Shown: positions 43,692 through 52,127 of the stretch, piece by piece
Position numbering within the stretch: position 1 is the stretch's first letter
How the letters are laid out: every line of letters starts with the position of its first letter
DNA from: Aliibacillus thermotolerans
GTDB lineage: Bacteria > Bacillota > Bacilli > Bacillales > Marinococcaceae
Reading direction: 5' to 3'
Assembly (NCBI RefSeq): GCF_027853235.1
Contig: NZ_WKJG01000004.1
Location: 19,148-83,147 of the forward strand
Length of the DNA: 64,000 nt
The notes under the pieces: generated by a model
What the model was told of the DNA's origin: nothing
Database searches by the model: none
What the model saw: the letters and a program-made list of their open reading frames with translations, nothing else
Translations under genes and position numbers: made by a program

Positions 43692-45416
43692 ATGAGGGAA
43701 ATGACAGCTGTGCAAGAGATTCAACCAGTAGGTTCCGACTTTAATCTGGATGATTATGACAACATGGTCGGAACGATGGACTGGGAAAAAGTAAAAGAAC
43801 ACTTTACTTGGCACAAAACGGGAAAAGTAAATATGGTTCACGAAGCAATTGATCGTCACGTGGAAGAGGGGAAAGGTAATAAGACTGCTTTTATTTTTGA
43901 AGATACGGAACGCTCAGAATCGTATACGTTTGAAGAACTGAAAACGTTGACTTGTCGATTTGCAAATGGATTGAAGAAAAAGGGTGTTCAAAAAGGCGAT
44001 CGCGTGTTTATTTTTATGCCACGAAGCCCAGAACTATATATAGCAATGATCGGGATTTTACGTATTGGTGCCATTGCTGGACCAATGTTTGAGGCGTTTA
44101 TGGAAGAAGCTGTACGTGAACGTTTATCGGATAGTGGGGCCAAAGCGGTGGTCACGGTACCGGAATTATATGAACGGATCCCAGTGAATGATTTACCAAA
44201 TTTGGAATTTATTGTGTTAGCTAATACGGAAGAAACAACTGATGAAAAGCAAATCCTTTTCAGTGACCTTATGTCTCATTCTGATGATTACGTGATGGAA
44301 TGGGTTGACCGAGAAGACGGCATGTTGCTTATCTACACATCCGGTTCTACAGGAAAACCAAAAGGGGTTTTACAAGTCCACGATGCAATGATTCATCAAT
44401 ACATTGGCGGTAAATGGGTCTATGATTTAAAGGAAGATGATGTTTTTTGGTGTACCGCCGATCCAGGGTGGGTGACTGGAACATCTGCTGGCATGTGGTC
44501 TCCGTGGTTAAATGGGGTCACAAATGTGTTACGCGGGGGACGTTTTGACGCGAAAGAATGGTTAAGTACGCTTGAAAAATATAAAGTGACCGTTTGGTTT
44601 AGTGCACCAACGGCTTTCCGACTTCTTATGGGACAAAGTGATGATCTTATCAAAACATATGATTTGTCCCATTTGCGTCACGTCTTGTCAGCCGGGGAAC
44701 CGTTAAACCCGGAAGTAGTACGTTGGGGACAAGAAACGTTGCAATTACGTATACATGATAACTGGTGGATGACGGAAACAGGAGCACCAATTTGTGCAAA
44801 TTTCCGTTCTCTTCCAATCCGACCAGGTTCAATGGGAAAACCGCTGCCTGGAATTGAACTTTCCATTATTGATGATGACGGCAATGAACTGCCACCGCTT
44901 CAAATGGGGAACTTAGCAATTAAACCAAAATGGCCAGCAATGATTCGGACTGTATGGAACAACCCGGAACGATACGAACAATATTTCTTCAATGGCTGGT
45001 TTGTGACAGGAGACTCGGCATACAAAGATGAAGACGGTTATTTTTGGTTTGAAGGTCGCGTTGATGATGTTATTAACACATCAGGAGAGCGGGTTGGTCC
45101 GTTTGAAGTGGAAAGTAAGCTCGTTGAACATCCTGCTGTAGCAGAAGCAGGGGTGATAGGAGTACCAGATTCAGTCCGCGGGGAAGTCATTAAAGCGTTT
45201 ATTACGCTACGAGACGGTTATAAAGAATCAGAAGAATTACTAGAAGACATTCGCGAACATGTGAAAACGAAACTCGCCGCCCACGCTGCTCCACGTATAT
45301 TTGAAATCCGCGATTCCATTCCTAAAACGAGGAGCGGAAAAATTATGAGGCGTGTGTTAAAAGCATGGGAGCTAGGACTTCCGACCGGTGACTTGTCTAC
45401 AATGGAAGATAATTAA
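43692..45416 (+). CDS. acsA: Acetyl-CoA synthetase AcsA (AMP-forming)
   Basis: 574 residues from the ATG at 43692 after GAGGAAG; a TTG directly before it is also in frame. The adenylate-forming motifs are YTSGSTGKPKGV, DNWWMTETGAP, FVTGDSAYKDEDGYFWFEGR and the C-terminal PKTRSGKIMRR lysine. The N-terminus (MDWEKVKEHFTWHKTGKVNMV) and the end (LKAWELGLPTGDLSTMED) closely follow B. subtilis AcsA. It activates acetate, and perhaps related short acids, to the CoA ester in the cytoplasm. Single gene with its own terminator. Confidence 0.88.
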   Translation: MREMTAVQEIQPVGSDFNLDDYDNMVGTMDWEKVKEHFTWHKTGKVNMVHEAIDRHVEEGKGNKTAFIFEDTERSESYTFEELKTLTCRFANGLKKKGVQKGDRVFIFMPRSPELYIAMIGILRIGAIAGPMFEAFMEEAVRERLSDSGAKAVVTVPELYERIPVNDLPNLEFIVLANTEETTDEKQILFSDLMSHSDDYVMEWVDREDGMLLIYTSGSTGKPKGVLQVHDAMIHQYIGGKWVYDLKEDDVFWCTADPGWVTGTSAGMWSPWLNGVTNVLRGGRFDAKEWLSTLEKYKVTVWFSAPTAFRLLMGQSDDLIKTYDLSHLRHVLSAGEPLNPEVVRWGQETLQLRIHDNWWMTETGAPICANFRSLPIRPGSMGKPLPGIELSIIDDDGNELPPLQMGNLAIKPKWPAMIRTVWNNPERYEQYFFNGWFVTGDSAYKDEDGYFWFEGRVDDVINTSGERVGPFEVESKLVEHPAVAEAGVIGVPDSVRGEVIKAFITLRDGYKESEELLEDIREHVKTKLAAHAAPRIFEIRDSIPKTRSGKIMRRVLKAWELGLPTGDLSTMEDN

Positions 45417-45422
45417 AAGATA

Positions 45423-45452
45423 AGATGACCTCAGATGCGGGGTCATCTTTTG
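45423..45452 (+). terminator. Terminator of acsA
   Basis: AAGATGACC / GGTCATCTT stem with a 10-base loop, followed by TTGAAA; the stop codon is 7 bp upstream. Confidence 0.75.
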
Positions 45453-45541
45453 AAACGAATGGATTTCTTTATCTTCATCATGTTAGTGGTTACAATAAAA
45501 GAGATGAATAAGTTTCGTCATATACATAGGGAGGTAATCGG

Positions 45542-46570
45542 ATGAACAAGTTATTTTCTCCGTTTCGCTTAAAAGGATTAGAACTTAAAAATCGCGTCGT
45601 CATGTCTCCGATGTGTCAATATTCCGTGACGAAAGAAGACGGCACACCGAATGATTGGCATTTTCAACATTACGTTTCCCGAGCGGTAGGGGGAGCCGGG
45701 CTAATTTTATTAGAAATGACGGACGTTGACCCGGATGGACGAATAACGAATGGAGACCTTGGGATTTGGTCAGATGAACATGTGGAAACGTATGCAAAAC
45801 TAGTGGAAGCGGTGCATCAACATGGAGCAAAAATTGGTATTCAAATTGCTCATGCCGGTAGAAAAGCGGAAGATGCTGAGGAACCAGTGGCTCCTTCTGC
45901 CATTCCATTTGGGGAAAATTTCAAAACTCCTCGCGCATTAGAGACGGAAGAAGTAATAGAGATGGTTGAAAAATTTCGACTTGGGATTCGTCGGGCAGTT
46001 CAAGCAGGTTTTGATGTCATCGAACTTCACGGTGCCCACGGCTACTTAATTCATCAATTCCTGTCACCTTTTACGAATCATCGCACTGATGAGTATGGAG
46101 AAGATCGTACGAAGTTTGGAAAAGAAATCATTGCCGCTGCAAAAGAAGAAATGCCTGAAGACATGCCGTTATTTATGCGCATTTCTGCGGTGGAGTATGC
46201 GGAAGGTGGGTACGGAATCGAAGAAAGTTTGGCATTTGCGAAAGTGTTTAAAGAAGCGGGAGTGGATCTTTTTGACGTAAGTACTGGAGGGGAAGCTGCT
46301 CTCCCGCGGGAGAAACGACCGTACACGTATGACGGATACCAAGTGCCGTATGCGCGACGCATTAAGCATGAAGTCGATGTTCCGGTTGCAGCAGTTGGAC
46401 GCCTGTCAGATCCAATCCTTGCCCACGCCACCGTTGCCAATGGCGATGCAGATTTAATTTGTATCGGAAGAGGATTTTTAAACAATCCTTATTGGGCGCT
46501 CCATGCAGCGAGACAGTTAAAGCAAGAAATCGACGTTCCGAAGCAATATCATTTAGCTTTTCTTAAATAG
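45542..46570 (+). CDS. namA: NADPH dehydrogenase NamA (YqjM-type old yellow enzyme)
   Basis: 342 residues. FMN-dependent TIM barrel with the class-specific Cys25 in MSPMCQYS. The substrate-binding His pair is in ELHGAHGYLIHQFLSP, and VAAVGRLSDP and DLICIGRGFL complete the flavin site. This thermophilic-like OYE class reduces activated alkenes and nitro compounds using NADPH and responds to xenobiotic or oxidative stress in B. subtilis. AGGGAGG precedes the ATG. Single gene, terminator directly after. Confidence 0.9.
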   Translation: MNKLFSPFRLKGLELKNRVVMSPMCQYSVTKEDGTPNDWHFQHYVSRAVGGAGLILLEMTDVDPDGRITNGDLGIWSDEHVETYAKLVEAVHQHGAKIGIQIAHAGRKAEDAEEPVAPSAIPFGENFKTPRALETEEVIEMVEKFRLGIRRAVQAGFDVIELHGAHGYLIHQFLSPFTNHRTDEYGEDRTKFGKEIIAAAKEEMPEDMPLFMRISAVEYAEGGYGIEESLAFAKVFKEAGVDLFDVSTGGEAALPREKRPYTYDGYQVPYARRIKHEVDVPVAAVGRLSDPILAHATVANGDADLICIGRGFLNNPYWALHAARQLKQEIDVPKQYHLAFLK

Positions 46571-46593
46571 AGTGATAAAACCATTTACCGATG

Positions 46594-46632
46594 AAACAGG
46601 TCGCAAAAAGAGTTGTATGTGACCTGTTTTTA
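46594..46632 (+). terminator. Terminator of namA
   Basis: AAACAGGTC / GACCTGTTT stem with an 18-base loop, then TTTA. Confidence 0.75.
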
Positions 46633-46686
46633 CCCTCGCAATCATCGTGGAAGGGACTCATGACGGACGCGACGCAAGATATGGTG

Positions 46687-46731
46687 TTGACAAGAAAGAA
46701 TAGATTCATTAATATACATGTATGGGTATAT
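46687..46731 (+). promoter_or_regulatory. sulP promoter with candidate CstR operator 1
   Basis: TTGACA (46687-46692), 17-bp spacer, TAATAT (46710-46715). The operator-like 20-mer at 46712-46731 (ATATACATGTATGGGTATAT) overlaps the -10 element. Related 20-mers occur at three more places in this regulon. Confidence 0.65.
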
Positions 46732-46763
46732 GCATATTAATTAGAACATGGAGGAGGGGGAGG

Positions 46764-48389
46764 ATGATAAAAAAACTCATTCCTGCGACAGAATGGTTAG
46801 CTACGTATCATAAAAAAGATTTGAAAGGGGATATGACAGCAGGAATCATTGTAGCAATTATGCTCGTCCCCCAAGGAATGGCTTATGCGATGTTAGCAGG
46901 ACTGCCGCCGGTCATGGGATTATATGCTTCGGTCATTCCGCTCATTATTTACGCGCTGTTTGGAACTTCCAGGCATCTTGCCGTAGGTCCAGTAGCAATG
47001 GTTTCCCTTCTCGTGTTTGCTGGCGTATCGACAATCAGTGAGCCGGGAACGGAAGAATATATCTCCCTCGTACTACTCCTTATGCTCATGATTGGAATCA
47101 TTCAATTTGCGATGGGGATTTTACGGCTAGGTTTTTTAGTCAATTTTCTCTCCCAAGCGGTAATTAGTGGCTTCACATCCGCTGCGGCCATTATTATCGG
47201 ATTTAGTCAACTGAAGCATTTGCTCGGATTTCATATAGAAAGTGACAACGTCTTTCTTATGCTTTGGGAAGCGGGAAGGCGCCTTTCAGAAATGAACTTA
47301 GTTGCTTTTGTCATCGGGGTAGGCGGAATTATTTTACTTCTCACGTTGAAAAAAATAGCCCCGAAAATTCCTGGTCCGTTAGCCGTTGTTGTCGTTAGTG
47401 CTTTCGCCGTCTATTTCTTCGGATTGGAAGAGAAAGGAGTACAAATTGTTGGAGAAGTGCCGAGCGGTTTTCCTTCTTTTAGTGTTCCAACGGTCACAAA
47501 AGAGGCACTCGTTGCACTACTACCAACAGCGCTGACGATTTCTTTTATCGGGTTTATGGAATCCATTGCGATGGGAAAAGTCATTGCAGCGAAGGAAAAT
47601 TACAAAATTGACCCAAATAGAGAGTTAGTTGGACTGGGACTTGCAAATGTAGGAGGATCATTTTTCTCCGGCTTCCCTGTAACCGGTGGGTTTTCACGGT
47701 CCGCTGTGAACTATCAAGCGGGAGCGAGAACCCCTCTTGCAGCAGTGATGACAGCCTTTTTTATATTCATTACTCTCTTATTTTTTACCGATTGGTTTTA
47801 CTATCTTCCACAAGCTACGCTAGCAGCGATTATTATGACCGCTGTTTATGGGCTGATTGATTTAAAAGAAGCAAAAACGTTATTTTCGGTTCGCTGGTTA
47901 GATGGATTCACGTGGCTCGTTACATTTATTGCCACCCTCACCCTTGGCATTGAACAAGGTATTCTCATCGGAGCAGCATTTTCTATCGTTGTCTTTTTAG
48001 GAAAAAGCGCCTACCCAGCCATTGTGGAAGTTGATGTGCCAAAACGGTCAAAAGTGGCGGTGTTTCGAATTGATTCTTCCCTTTATTTCGCCAATATCGG
48101 CCATGTTGAAGAAAAAATTTGTCAATTGCTTGATAAAAAAAGAGAAGCAAAATGGCTCGTCGTTGATTTTTCCAGTGTAAATTCCGTCGATGCGATTGCC
48201 GTTCAATCGTTAGAACAACTTCTAAAAACTTGTGATCATGTGGAAGTTTTCTTTGTGGGGATGAAAGATTCGGTAAAAAAATTGTGTCAAAAAGCAGGCT
48301 GGGAGACAAAATACCAAAATGAATTGAAGTTTCAAACGGTAAATAATGCATTACAACATATCACTACAAAAAATAATGAAAAGGAGTAA
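46764..48389 (+). CDS. SulP-family anion transporter with STAS domain
   Basis: 541 residues from the ATG at 46764 after GGAGGAGG; the longer frame starts within the promoter. About eleven to twelve membrane segments. The SulP signature is LVPQGMAYAMLAGLPPVMGLYAS, followed by FGTSRHLAVGPVAMVSLLV and PVTGGFSRSAVNYQAGARTPL. The C-terminal STAS domain (about 435-540) has FRIDSSLYFANIGHVEEKI and VDFSSVNSVDAIAV. It would move sulfate, sulfite or another anion. As the first gene of the CstR regulon, export or uptake of sulfite or thiosulfate formed from persulfides is a sensible guess. Confidence 0.85.
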   Translation: MIKKLIPATEWLATYHKKDLKGDMTAGIIVAIMLVPQGMAYAMLAGLPPVMGLYASVIPLIIYALFGTSRHLAVGPVAMVSLLVFAGVSTISEPGTEEYISLVLLLMLMIGIIQFAMGILRLGFLVNFLSQAVISGFTSAAAIIIGFSQLKHLLGFHIESDNVFLMLWEAGRRLSEMNLVAFVIGVGGIILLLTLKKIAPKIPGPLAVVVVSAFAVYFFGLEEKGVQIVGEVPSGFPSFSVPTVTKEALVALLPTALTISFIGFMESIAMGKVIAAKENYKIDPNRELVGLGLANVGGSFFSGFPVTGGFSRSAVNYQAGARTPLAAVMTAFFIFITLLFFTDWFYYLPQATLAAIIMTAVYGLIDLKEAKTLFSVRWLDGFTWLVTFIATLTLGIEQGILIGAAFSIVVFLGKSAYPAIVEVDVPKRSKVAVFRIDSSLYFANIGHVEEKICQLLDKKREAKWLVVDFSSVNSVDAIAVQSLEQLLKTCDHVEVFFVGMKDSVKKLCQKAGWETKYQNELKFQTVNNALQHITTKNNEKE

Positions 48390-48394
48390 GAAAG

Positions 48395-48778
48395 ATGTAT
48401 CATTATACGAAAGAAAGTCGTTTTTCCATGGAAGAGACGATTGCTCGTGTAAAAGAACAGTTGCAAAAACAAAAGTTTGGTGTGCTTTGGGAATTTAGCA
48501 TTCAAGAAACATTGCAAAAGAAAGGTTTTGACTTCAAAGAACCGTATACGGTATTAGAAGTATGTAATCCAGGAGAAGCGAGTCAAATCTTAGCTGAAAG
48601 CAAGCTTGCAGGCTACTTTCTCCCATGTAAAATCGTCGTTTACGAAGACGGAGGAAAGGTTCATGTCGGAATGGTGAAACTCACCTTATTGTTTGAGCAT
48701 CTGGAAAATGAAACACTTGCAAATATTGCCCGTGATATTGAAAAGCAATTAAGAGACGTCATTGATCAAAGCGTTTAA
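48395..48778 (+). CDS. DUF302 domain protein
   Basis: 127 residues. DUF302 pattern: SRFSMEETIARVKEQLQKQKFGVLWEFSIQETLQKKGF, followed by VLEVCNPGEASQIL and LPCKIVVYEDGGKVHVG. The two cysteines in VCNP and LPCK are conserved in this family. Function is not established; the proteins often occur beside sulfur or redox genes. It lies five bases after sulP and before cstR, so it is part of the same regulon. AAAAGGAG precedes the ATG. Confidence 0.82.
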   Translation: MYHYTKESRFSMEETIARVKEQLQKQKFGVLWEFSIQETLQKKGFDFKEPYTVLEVCNPGEASQILAESKLAGYFLPCKIVVYEDGGKVHVGMVKLTLLFEHLENETLANIARDIEKQLRDVIDQSV

Positions 48779-48803
48779 AAAAAATATACATGTATAGGTA
48801 TAT
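48762..48803 (+). promoter_or_regulatory. cstR promoter with candidate CstR operator 2
   Basis: TTGATC (48762-48767), 17-bp spacer, TATACA (48785-48790), overlapped by ATATACATGTATAGGTATAT (48784-48803). Its reverse complement is nearly identical to operators 3 and 4. Confidence 0.65.
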
Positions 48804-48823
48804 AACAAGAAGGAGTGAATAGA

Positions 48824-49084
48824 ATGGAATACGACGCTGCGTTAAAAAATAGATTAAAGCGCATTGAAGGGCAAGTACGGTCCGTGTTACGGATGATGGA
48901 AGAAGAAAAAGAATGCAGTGAGATTGTTACTCAAATGTCCGCTGCTCGCAACGCCCTTGACCGGGTGATTGGTCTCGTTGTCAGTGCTAATTTAGAGTAC
49001 TGCATCCGTAATCAAGTCAAAGGGAACGGCGGGACAGACGAGTTAATTGAGGAAGCAGTCAATTTATTAGTGAAAAGCAGATAA
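48824..49084 (+). CDS. cstR: CstR-type persulfide-sensing repressor (CsoR/RcnR family)
   Basis: 86 residues from the ATG at 48824, eight bases after AAGGAG; a GTG nine bases earlier is less likely. All-helical CsoR fold: RLKRIEGQVRSVLRMMEEEKEC, then QMSAARNALDRV. Cys31 and Cys60 are at the two sensing positions. The residue four before Cys60, a copper-binding His in CsoR, is Asn56, the mark of CstR. Persulfides crosslink the two cysteines and release DNA. It is placed between the sulP-DUF302 and the dsrE-tusA units, and candidate operators precede all three promoters. Confidence 0.85.
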   Translation: MEYDAALKNRLKRIEGQVRSVLRMMEEEKECSEIVTQMSAARNALDRVIGLVVSANLEYCIRNQVKGNGGTDELIEEAVNLLVKSR

Positions 49085-49098
49085 TAGGTATGAAAAGG

Positions 49099-49143
49099 TT
49101 GACAATCTAAACGAAGTCGAATAATATACCTATACAGGTATAA
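49099..49143 (+). promoter_or_regulatory. dsrE-tusA operon promoter with candidate CstR operator 3
   Basis: TTGACA (49099-49104), 17-bp spacer, TAATAT (49122-49127). ATATACCTATACAGGTATAA (49124-49143) overlaps the -10, the same layout as at sulP. Confidence 0.68.
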
Positions 49144-49167
49144 AATCATCATTATTTTTCGTCATCT

Positions 49168-49187
49168 TTATACCTATACATGTATAA
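49168..49187 (+). promoter_or_regulatory. Candidate CstR operator 4
   Basis: TTATACCTATACATGTATAA, a near-perfect 20-bp match to the reverse complement of operator 2, in the leader of the dsrE-type gene between its promoter and ribosome site. Confidence 0.6.
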
Positions 49188-49214
49188 GTAATTAATAAGA
49201 AAGGAGGTTTTGAT

Positions 49215-49694
49215 TTGGCAGAAAAAAAGAAAACGAACATCATTTTATTTAGCGGTGATTACGATAAAGCGATGGCGGCATTTATTATCGCAAACGGAGC
49301 GGCGGCATATGATCACGACGTCACAGTATTCGCCACTTTTTGGGGACTGAACGCTTTTCGCAAAGAGAACCAAGTTCCTGTAAAAAAAGGATTTTTAGAA
49401 AGTATGTTTGGAAGAATGATGCCGCGCGGGGCGGACAAAATGGGGTTGTCCAAAATGAACTTCGCTGGCATTGGACCGAAACTCATTAAAAAAGTCATTA
49501 AAAAGCATAATGCAACCCCATTGCCGGAGTTAATTGAGATGGCGAAAGAACAAGAAGTGAACCTCGTCGCTTGTACGATGACGATGGACCTTCTCGGCTT
49601 ACAAAAAGAAGAATTAATCGACGGACTACAGTACGCAGGGGTTGCTACTTATTTAACGGAAGCAGAAGAAGGTCAAGTAAATCTATTTATCTAG
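49215..49694 (+). CDS. DsrE/DsrF/DrsH-like sulfur-carrier protein (YrkE type)
   Basis: 159 residues. The DsrE fold shows in TNIILFSGDYDKAMAAFIIANGAAAYDHDVTVFATFWGL and in VACTMTMDLLGLQKEELIDG, whose Cys is the likely persulfide carrier. The start is TTG, seven bases after a strong AAAGGAGG; no ATG fits. Proteins of this group hold and hand over sulfane sulfur in partnership with TusA and rhodanese. It heads the five-gene unit dsrE, tusA-rhodanese, glutaredoxin, rhodanese-MBL and tusA. Confidence 0.83.
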   Translation: MAEKKKTNIILFSGDYDKAMAAFIIANGAAAYDHDVTVFATFWGLNAFRKENQVPVKKGFLESMFGRMMPRGADKMGLSKMNFAGIGPKLIKKVIKKHNATPLPELIEMAKEQEVNLVACTMTMDLLGLQKEELIDGLQYAGVATYLTEAEEGQVNLFI

Positions 49695-49706
49695 GGAGGA
49701 AAGGAT

Positions 49707-50276
49707 ATGCTAAAGACAGATCATGTGCTAGATGCAAAAGGTCTCCAATGCCCAATGCCCATCGTGAAAACGAAAAAGAAAATTGCCGAATTAAATCCAG
49801 GAGAAGTATTAGAAGTGTTAGCTACCGATAAAGGTTCTAAAGCAGATATAAAAGCATGGGCTGAAAATAGTGGCCATCAATACATCGGCACGATAGAAGA
49901 AGATGGCGTTTTAAAGCATTACTTGCGCAAAGCAAGCAGAGAGGAAACAAAAGAAGAAATTAAGTACGAAACAGTGATTGATAACGAAACGTTGAAAGAA
50001 AAGTTAGCAGCAAAGGAAGAGATGACAATTATTGATGTCCGCGAAAAAGCAGAGTATGCTTTCGGCCACATTCCAAGTGCAATTTCTATTCCTTTTGGAG
50101 AATTAGAAGCACGAATCGCAGAGCTGAAGAAAGAGGACGATATTTACGTCGTTTGTCGCACGGGAAACCGCAGTGACCTTGCTTGTCGAACACTTCAAAA
50201 CGCTGGATTTCAAAAAGTAACAAACGTTGTTCCTGGCATGAGCAGCTGGGACGGAGAAATAGAGAAAAATTATTAA
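49707..50276 (+). CDS. TusA-rhodanese fusion (YrkF type)
   Basis: 189 residues in two domains. TusA domain (1-75): LDAKGLQCPMPIVKTKK with Cys15 in the Cys-Pro motif. Rhodanese domain (about 90-189): TIIDVREKAEYAFGHIPSA and the active-site loop CRTGNRS with Cys150. Both catalytic cysteines are intact, so sulfur can pass between the domains. A GGGAGGAAAGG run precedes the ATG. B. subtilis YrkF has the same two-domain architecture and neighbours. Confidence 0.88.
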   Translation: MLKTDHVLDAKGLQCPMPIVKTKKKIAELNPGEVLEVLATDKGSKADIKAWAENSGHQYIGTIEEDGVLKHYLRKASREETKEEIKYETVIDNETLKEKLAAKEEMTIIDVREKAEYAFGHIPSAISIPFGELEARIAELKKEDDIYVVCRTGNRSDLACRTLQNAGFQKVTNVVPGMSSWDGEIEKNY

Positions 50277-50295
50277 TTTAAGGGAGGAAAATAAC

Positions 50296-50520
50296 ATGAA
50301 TGTGACTGTTTATACGACAACTACTTGCCCGTATTGTGATATGGTAAAAAGCTTTTTAAGTCAAAACAATATTCCATATAAAGAAGTGAACGTAGAAGAT
50401 ATGGAAAAGATGCAACAGCTTGTTCAAAAGACGGGGCAAATGGGAGTTCCTCAAACGAATGTTAACGGGACATGGATTCTCGGTTTTGATCCAAACGGAA
50501 TAATGGCAGCTTTGAAATAA
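50296..50520 (+). CDS. Glutaredoxin family protein
   Basis: 74 residues. The thioredoxin-fold start VTVYTTTTCPYCDMVKSFL has a dithiol CPYC at 11-14, followed by the cis-Pro MGVPQTNVNG and the end GFDPNGIMAAL. It is a small cytoplasmic redoxin of the NrdH/YruB kind. In this operon it probably reduces persulfides or mixed disulfides on the carrier proteins; this is inferred from context. GGGAGG precedes the ATG. Confidence 0.88.
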   Translation: MNVTVYTTTTCPYCDMVKSFLSQNNIPYKEVNVEDMEKMQQLVQKTGQMGVPQTNVNGTWILGFDPNGIMAALK

Positions 50521-50544
50521 GTAATGAAAGGGAGGATGATTGTC

Positions 50545-51678
50545 ATGGTAAAACTTTGGACAGCGGAACAAGTGGCGAAAAAGGTGATGAACGAAGAGCG
50601 CATGTTTATTTTAGACGTGCGAAACAATGACGCTTTTGAAGACTGGAAGATCGAAGGGAAAAACATTACTCACTTAAATGTCCCTTACTTTGAATTACTC
50701 GATGGGATTAATGACATAAAAGAACAACTTCCTGAAAACGAAGAAGTGCTTGTTGTCTGCGCGAAGGAAGGCTCTTCCAAAATGGTTGCCGAAATGCTTG
50801 ATGAAGAAGGATATACTGCTTATTATTTGCAAGGTGGCATGAAATCTTGGAGCGAACATTTGGAAAAAGTAAAAGTGCACGAAGATGAAAATATGAAAGT
50901 GTACCAATTTATTCGCGTAGGAAAAGGCTGTCTTTCCTACATGGTCGTTTCGGACGGTGAAGCACTTATTGTCGACCCATCGCGATTTATCGAGAAGTAT
51001 GAAGCGGCAGCAAAAGAAGAAAATGCAACCATTACGCACATCGTAGACTCTCACCTTCATGCGGACCATATCTCTGGCGGAAAAATGCTAGCGGAAAAAA
51101 CAGGAGCAAGCTATTATTTAATGAAAAGCGAAGGAGCCATCTATGACTTCTTACCGCTAGAAGATTATCAAAAAATTGAATTCAAAAACGTCTCTCTCGA
51201 AGTGTTGGCAGTGAAAACGCCAGGACATACACCTGGAAGCGTTTCTTTCTTCGTCAATCAAAAGCTACTTTTCTCCGGCGATACAATTTTTGTGAGCGGA
51301 TTGGGACGTCCGGACCTTGGAAACAAAGTGAGAGAATGGGCGAAAGATTTATATGATACCGTTTATTCAAAAGTTTCCGAAATAGCAGATGACGTCGTCG
51401 TTCTACCGGGACACTATGGTGATTTAGATGAAGAAAAAAGCGTCCACGGGTACGTCGGTGACTTGCTTGGAAACATTCGGAAAGAAAATGAAAAAATGTT
51501 TCACACAACAAAAGAAGATTTTCTTGACCAAGTGGAGAAATCAGCAAGCTCAGTGAAACCACCGAACTTTGAAGAAATCGTTGCCATTAACCGCGGTCAT
51601 CAATCGGTCGATCTCGAACAAATGGTAGAGCTAGAAATTGGACCGAACCGTTGTGCAGTACACCATACGGATGAATGA
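50545..51678 (+). CDS. Rhodanese-metallo-beta-lactamase fusion, putative persulfide dioxygenase (YrkH type)
   Basis: 377 residues from the ATG at 50545, nine bases after GGGAGG. N-terminal rhodanese (1-105) with active-site Cys72 in CAKEGSS. C-terminal MBL domain with SHLHADH (His170, His172, Asp174, His175), TPGHTPGS, FSGDTIFV and VLPGHYGD. The ETHE1/CstB-like domain binds one Fe(II) and oxidises glutathione or bacillithiol persulfide to sulfite. The domain order here is rhodanese first. The sulfite made could be the cargo of the SulP protein of the same regulon (inference). Confidence 0.85.
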   Translation: MVKLWTAEQVAKKVMNEERMFILDVRNNDAFEDWKIEGKNITHLNVPYFELLDGINDIKEQLPENEEVLVVCAKEGSSKMVAEMLDEEGYTAYYLQGGMKSWSEHLEKVKVHEDENMKVYQFIRVGKGCLSYMVVSDGEALIVDPSRFIEKYEAAAKEENATITHIVDSHLHADHISGGKMLAEKTGASYYLMKSEGAIYDFLPLEDYQKIEFKNVSLEVLAVKTPGHTPGSVSFFVNQKLLFSGDTIFVSGLGRPDLGNKVREWAKDLYDTVYSKVSEIADDVVVLPGHYGDLDEEKSVHGYVGDLLGNIRKENEKMFHTTKEDFLDQVEKSASSVKPPNFEEIVAINRGHQSVDLEQMVELEIGPNRCAVHHTDE

Positions 51679-51699
51679 TGAAAAGGAGAGATGTTGGAG

Positions 51700-51927
51700 A
51701 TGAAATCAGATCACGTTGTTGATGCGAAAGGATTAGCTTGCCCGATGCCGATTGTAAGAGCAAAGAAAGCAATCAATGATATTGAATCAGGTCAAGTGTT
51801 AGAAATTCACGCCACCGATAAAGGGTCGAAAGCAGACATTGCCGCTTGGGCAAAATCGGCAGGACATGAAATGTTAGCCTCCACGGAAGAAAATGAAGTG
51901 TTTAAATTTTGGATTAAAAAGGCATAA
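51700..51927 (+). CDS. tusA: TusA family sulfurtransferase
   Basis: 75 residues from the ATG at 51700; an ATG at 51691 is too close to the AAGGAG site. The motif VDAKGLACPMPIVRAKKAI carries the single sulfur-carrying Cys. It closely resembles the TusA half of the fusion two genes earlier, including the shared ATDKGSKADI segment, so one probably arose by duplication of the other. It is the last gene of the operon; a weak ATGAAG/CTTCAT hairpin follows. Confidence 0.88.
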   Translation: MKSDHVVDAKGLACPMPIVRAKKAINDIESGQVLEIHATDKGSKADIAAWAKSAGHEMLASTEENEVFKFWIKKA

Positions 51928-52000
51928 AATAATCGCTATATGAAGATAAAAAAGCTTCATTTAGTAAAGAAGACTCATGAAAGATAAGGGTGATTGCGAC

Positions 52001-52127
52001 TATAATAATGGTAGAAAATATTAATAGGAATAGGAACGCAAGGAGGAGCTATCTTTTGTGTGGGCACTGATAGATAGCTAGGAGCGTAGTAGTGCAACCG
52101 ACCTTCTCTTTAAGGTCGGTTTTTTTA
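52001..52127 (+). ncRNA. Structured leader or small RNA with terminator, upstream of the GGDEF-EAL gene
   Basis: A TATAAT (52001-52006) is followed by about 85 bases of high pairing potential: AGCTATC / GATAGCT as the main stem, an outer ACGC / GCGT, and a loop GGCACT that can pair with AGTGC further 3', giving a possible pseudoknot. The segment ends in a very strong terminator (AACCGACCTT / AAGGTCGGTT then seven T, 52096-52127). The GGDEF-EAL gene starts 91 bp later. This is the layout of a transcription-controlling riboswitch or a separate small RNA. I could not match it to a known class by eye. Confidence 0.5.

Noticed and set aside
52030..52127. c-di-GMP-I (GEMM) riboswitch
   Set aside because: ACGCAAGG resembles the conserved ACGCAAAGC, but the GGGCAAACC block and the tetraloop-receptor arrangement were not found, so the class was not assigned.
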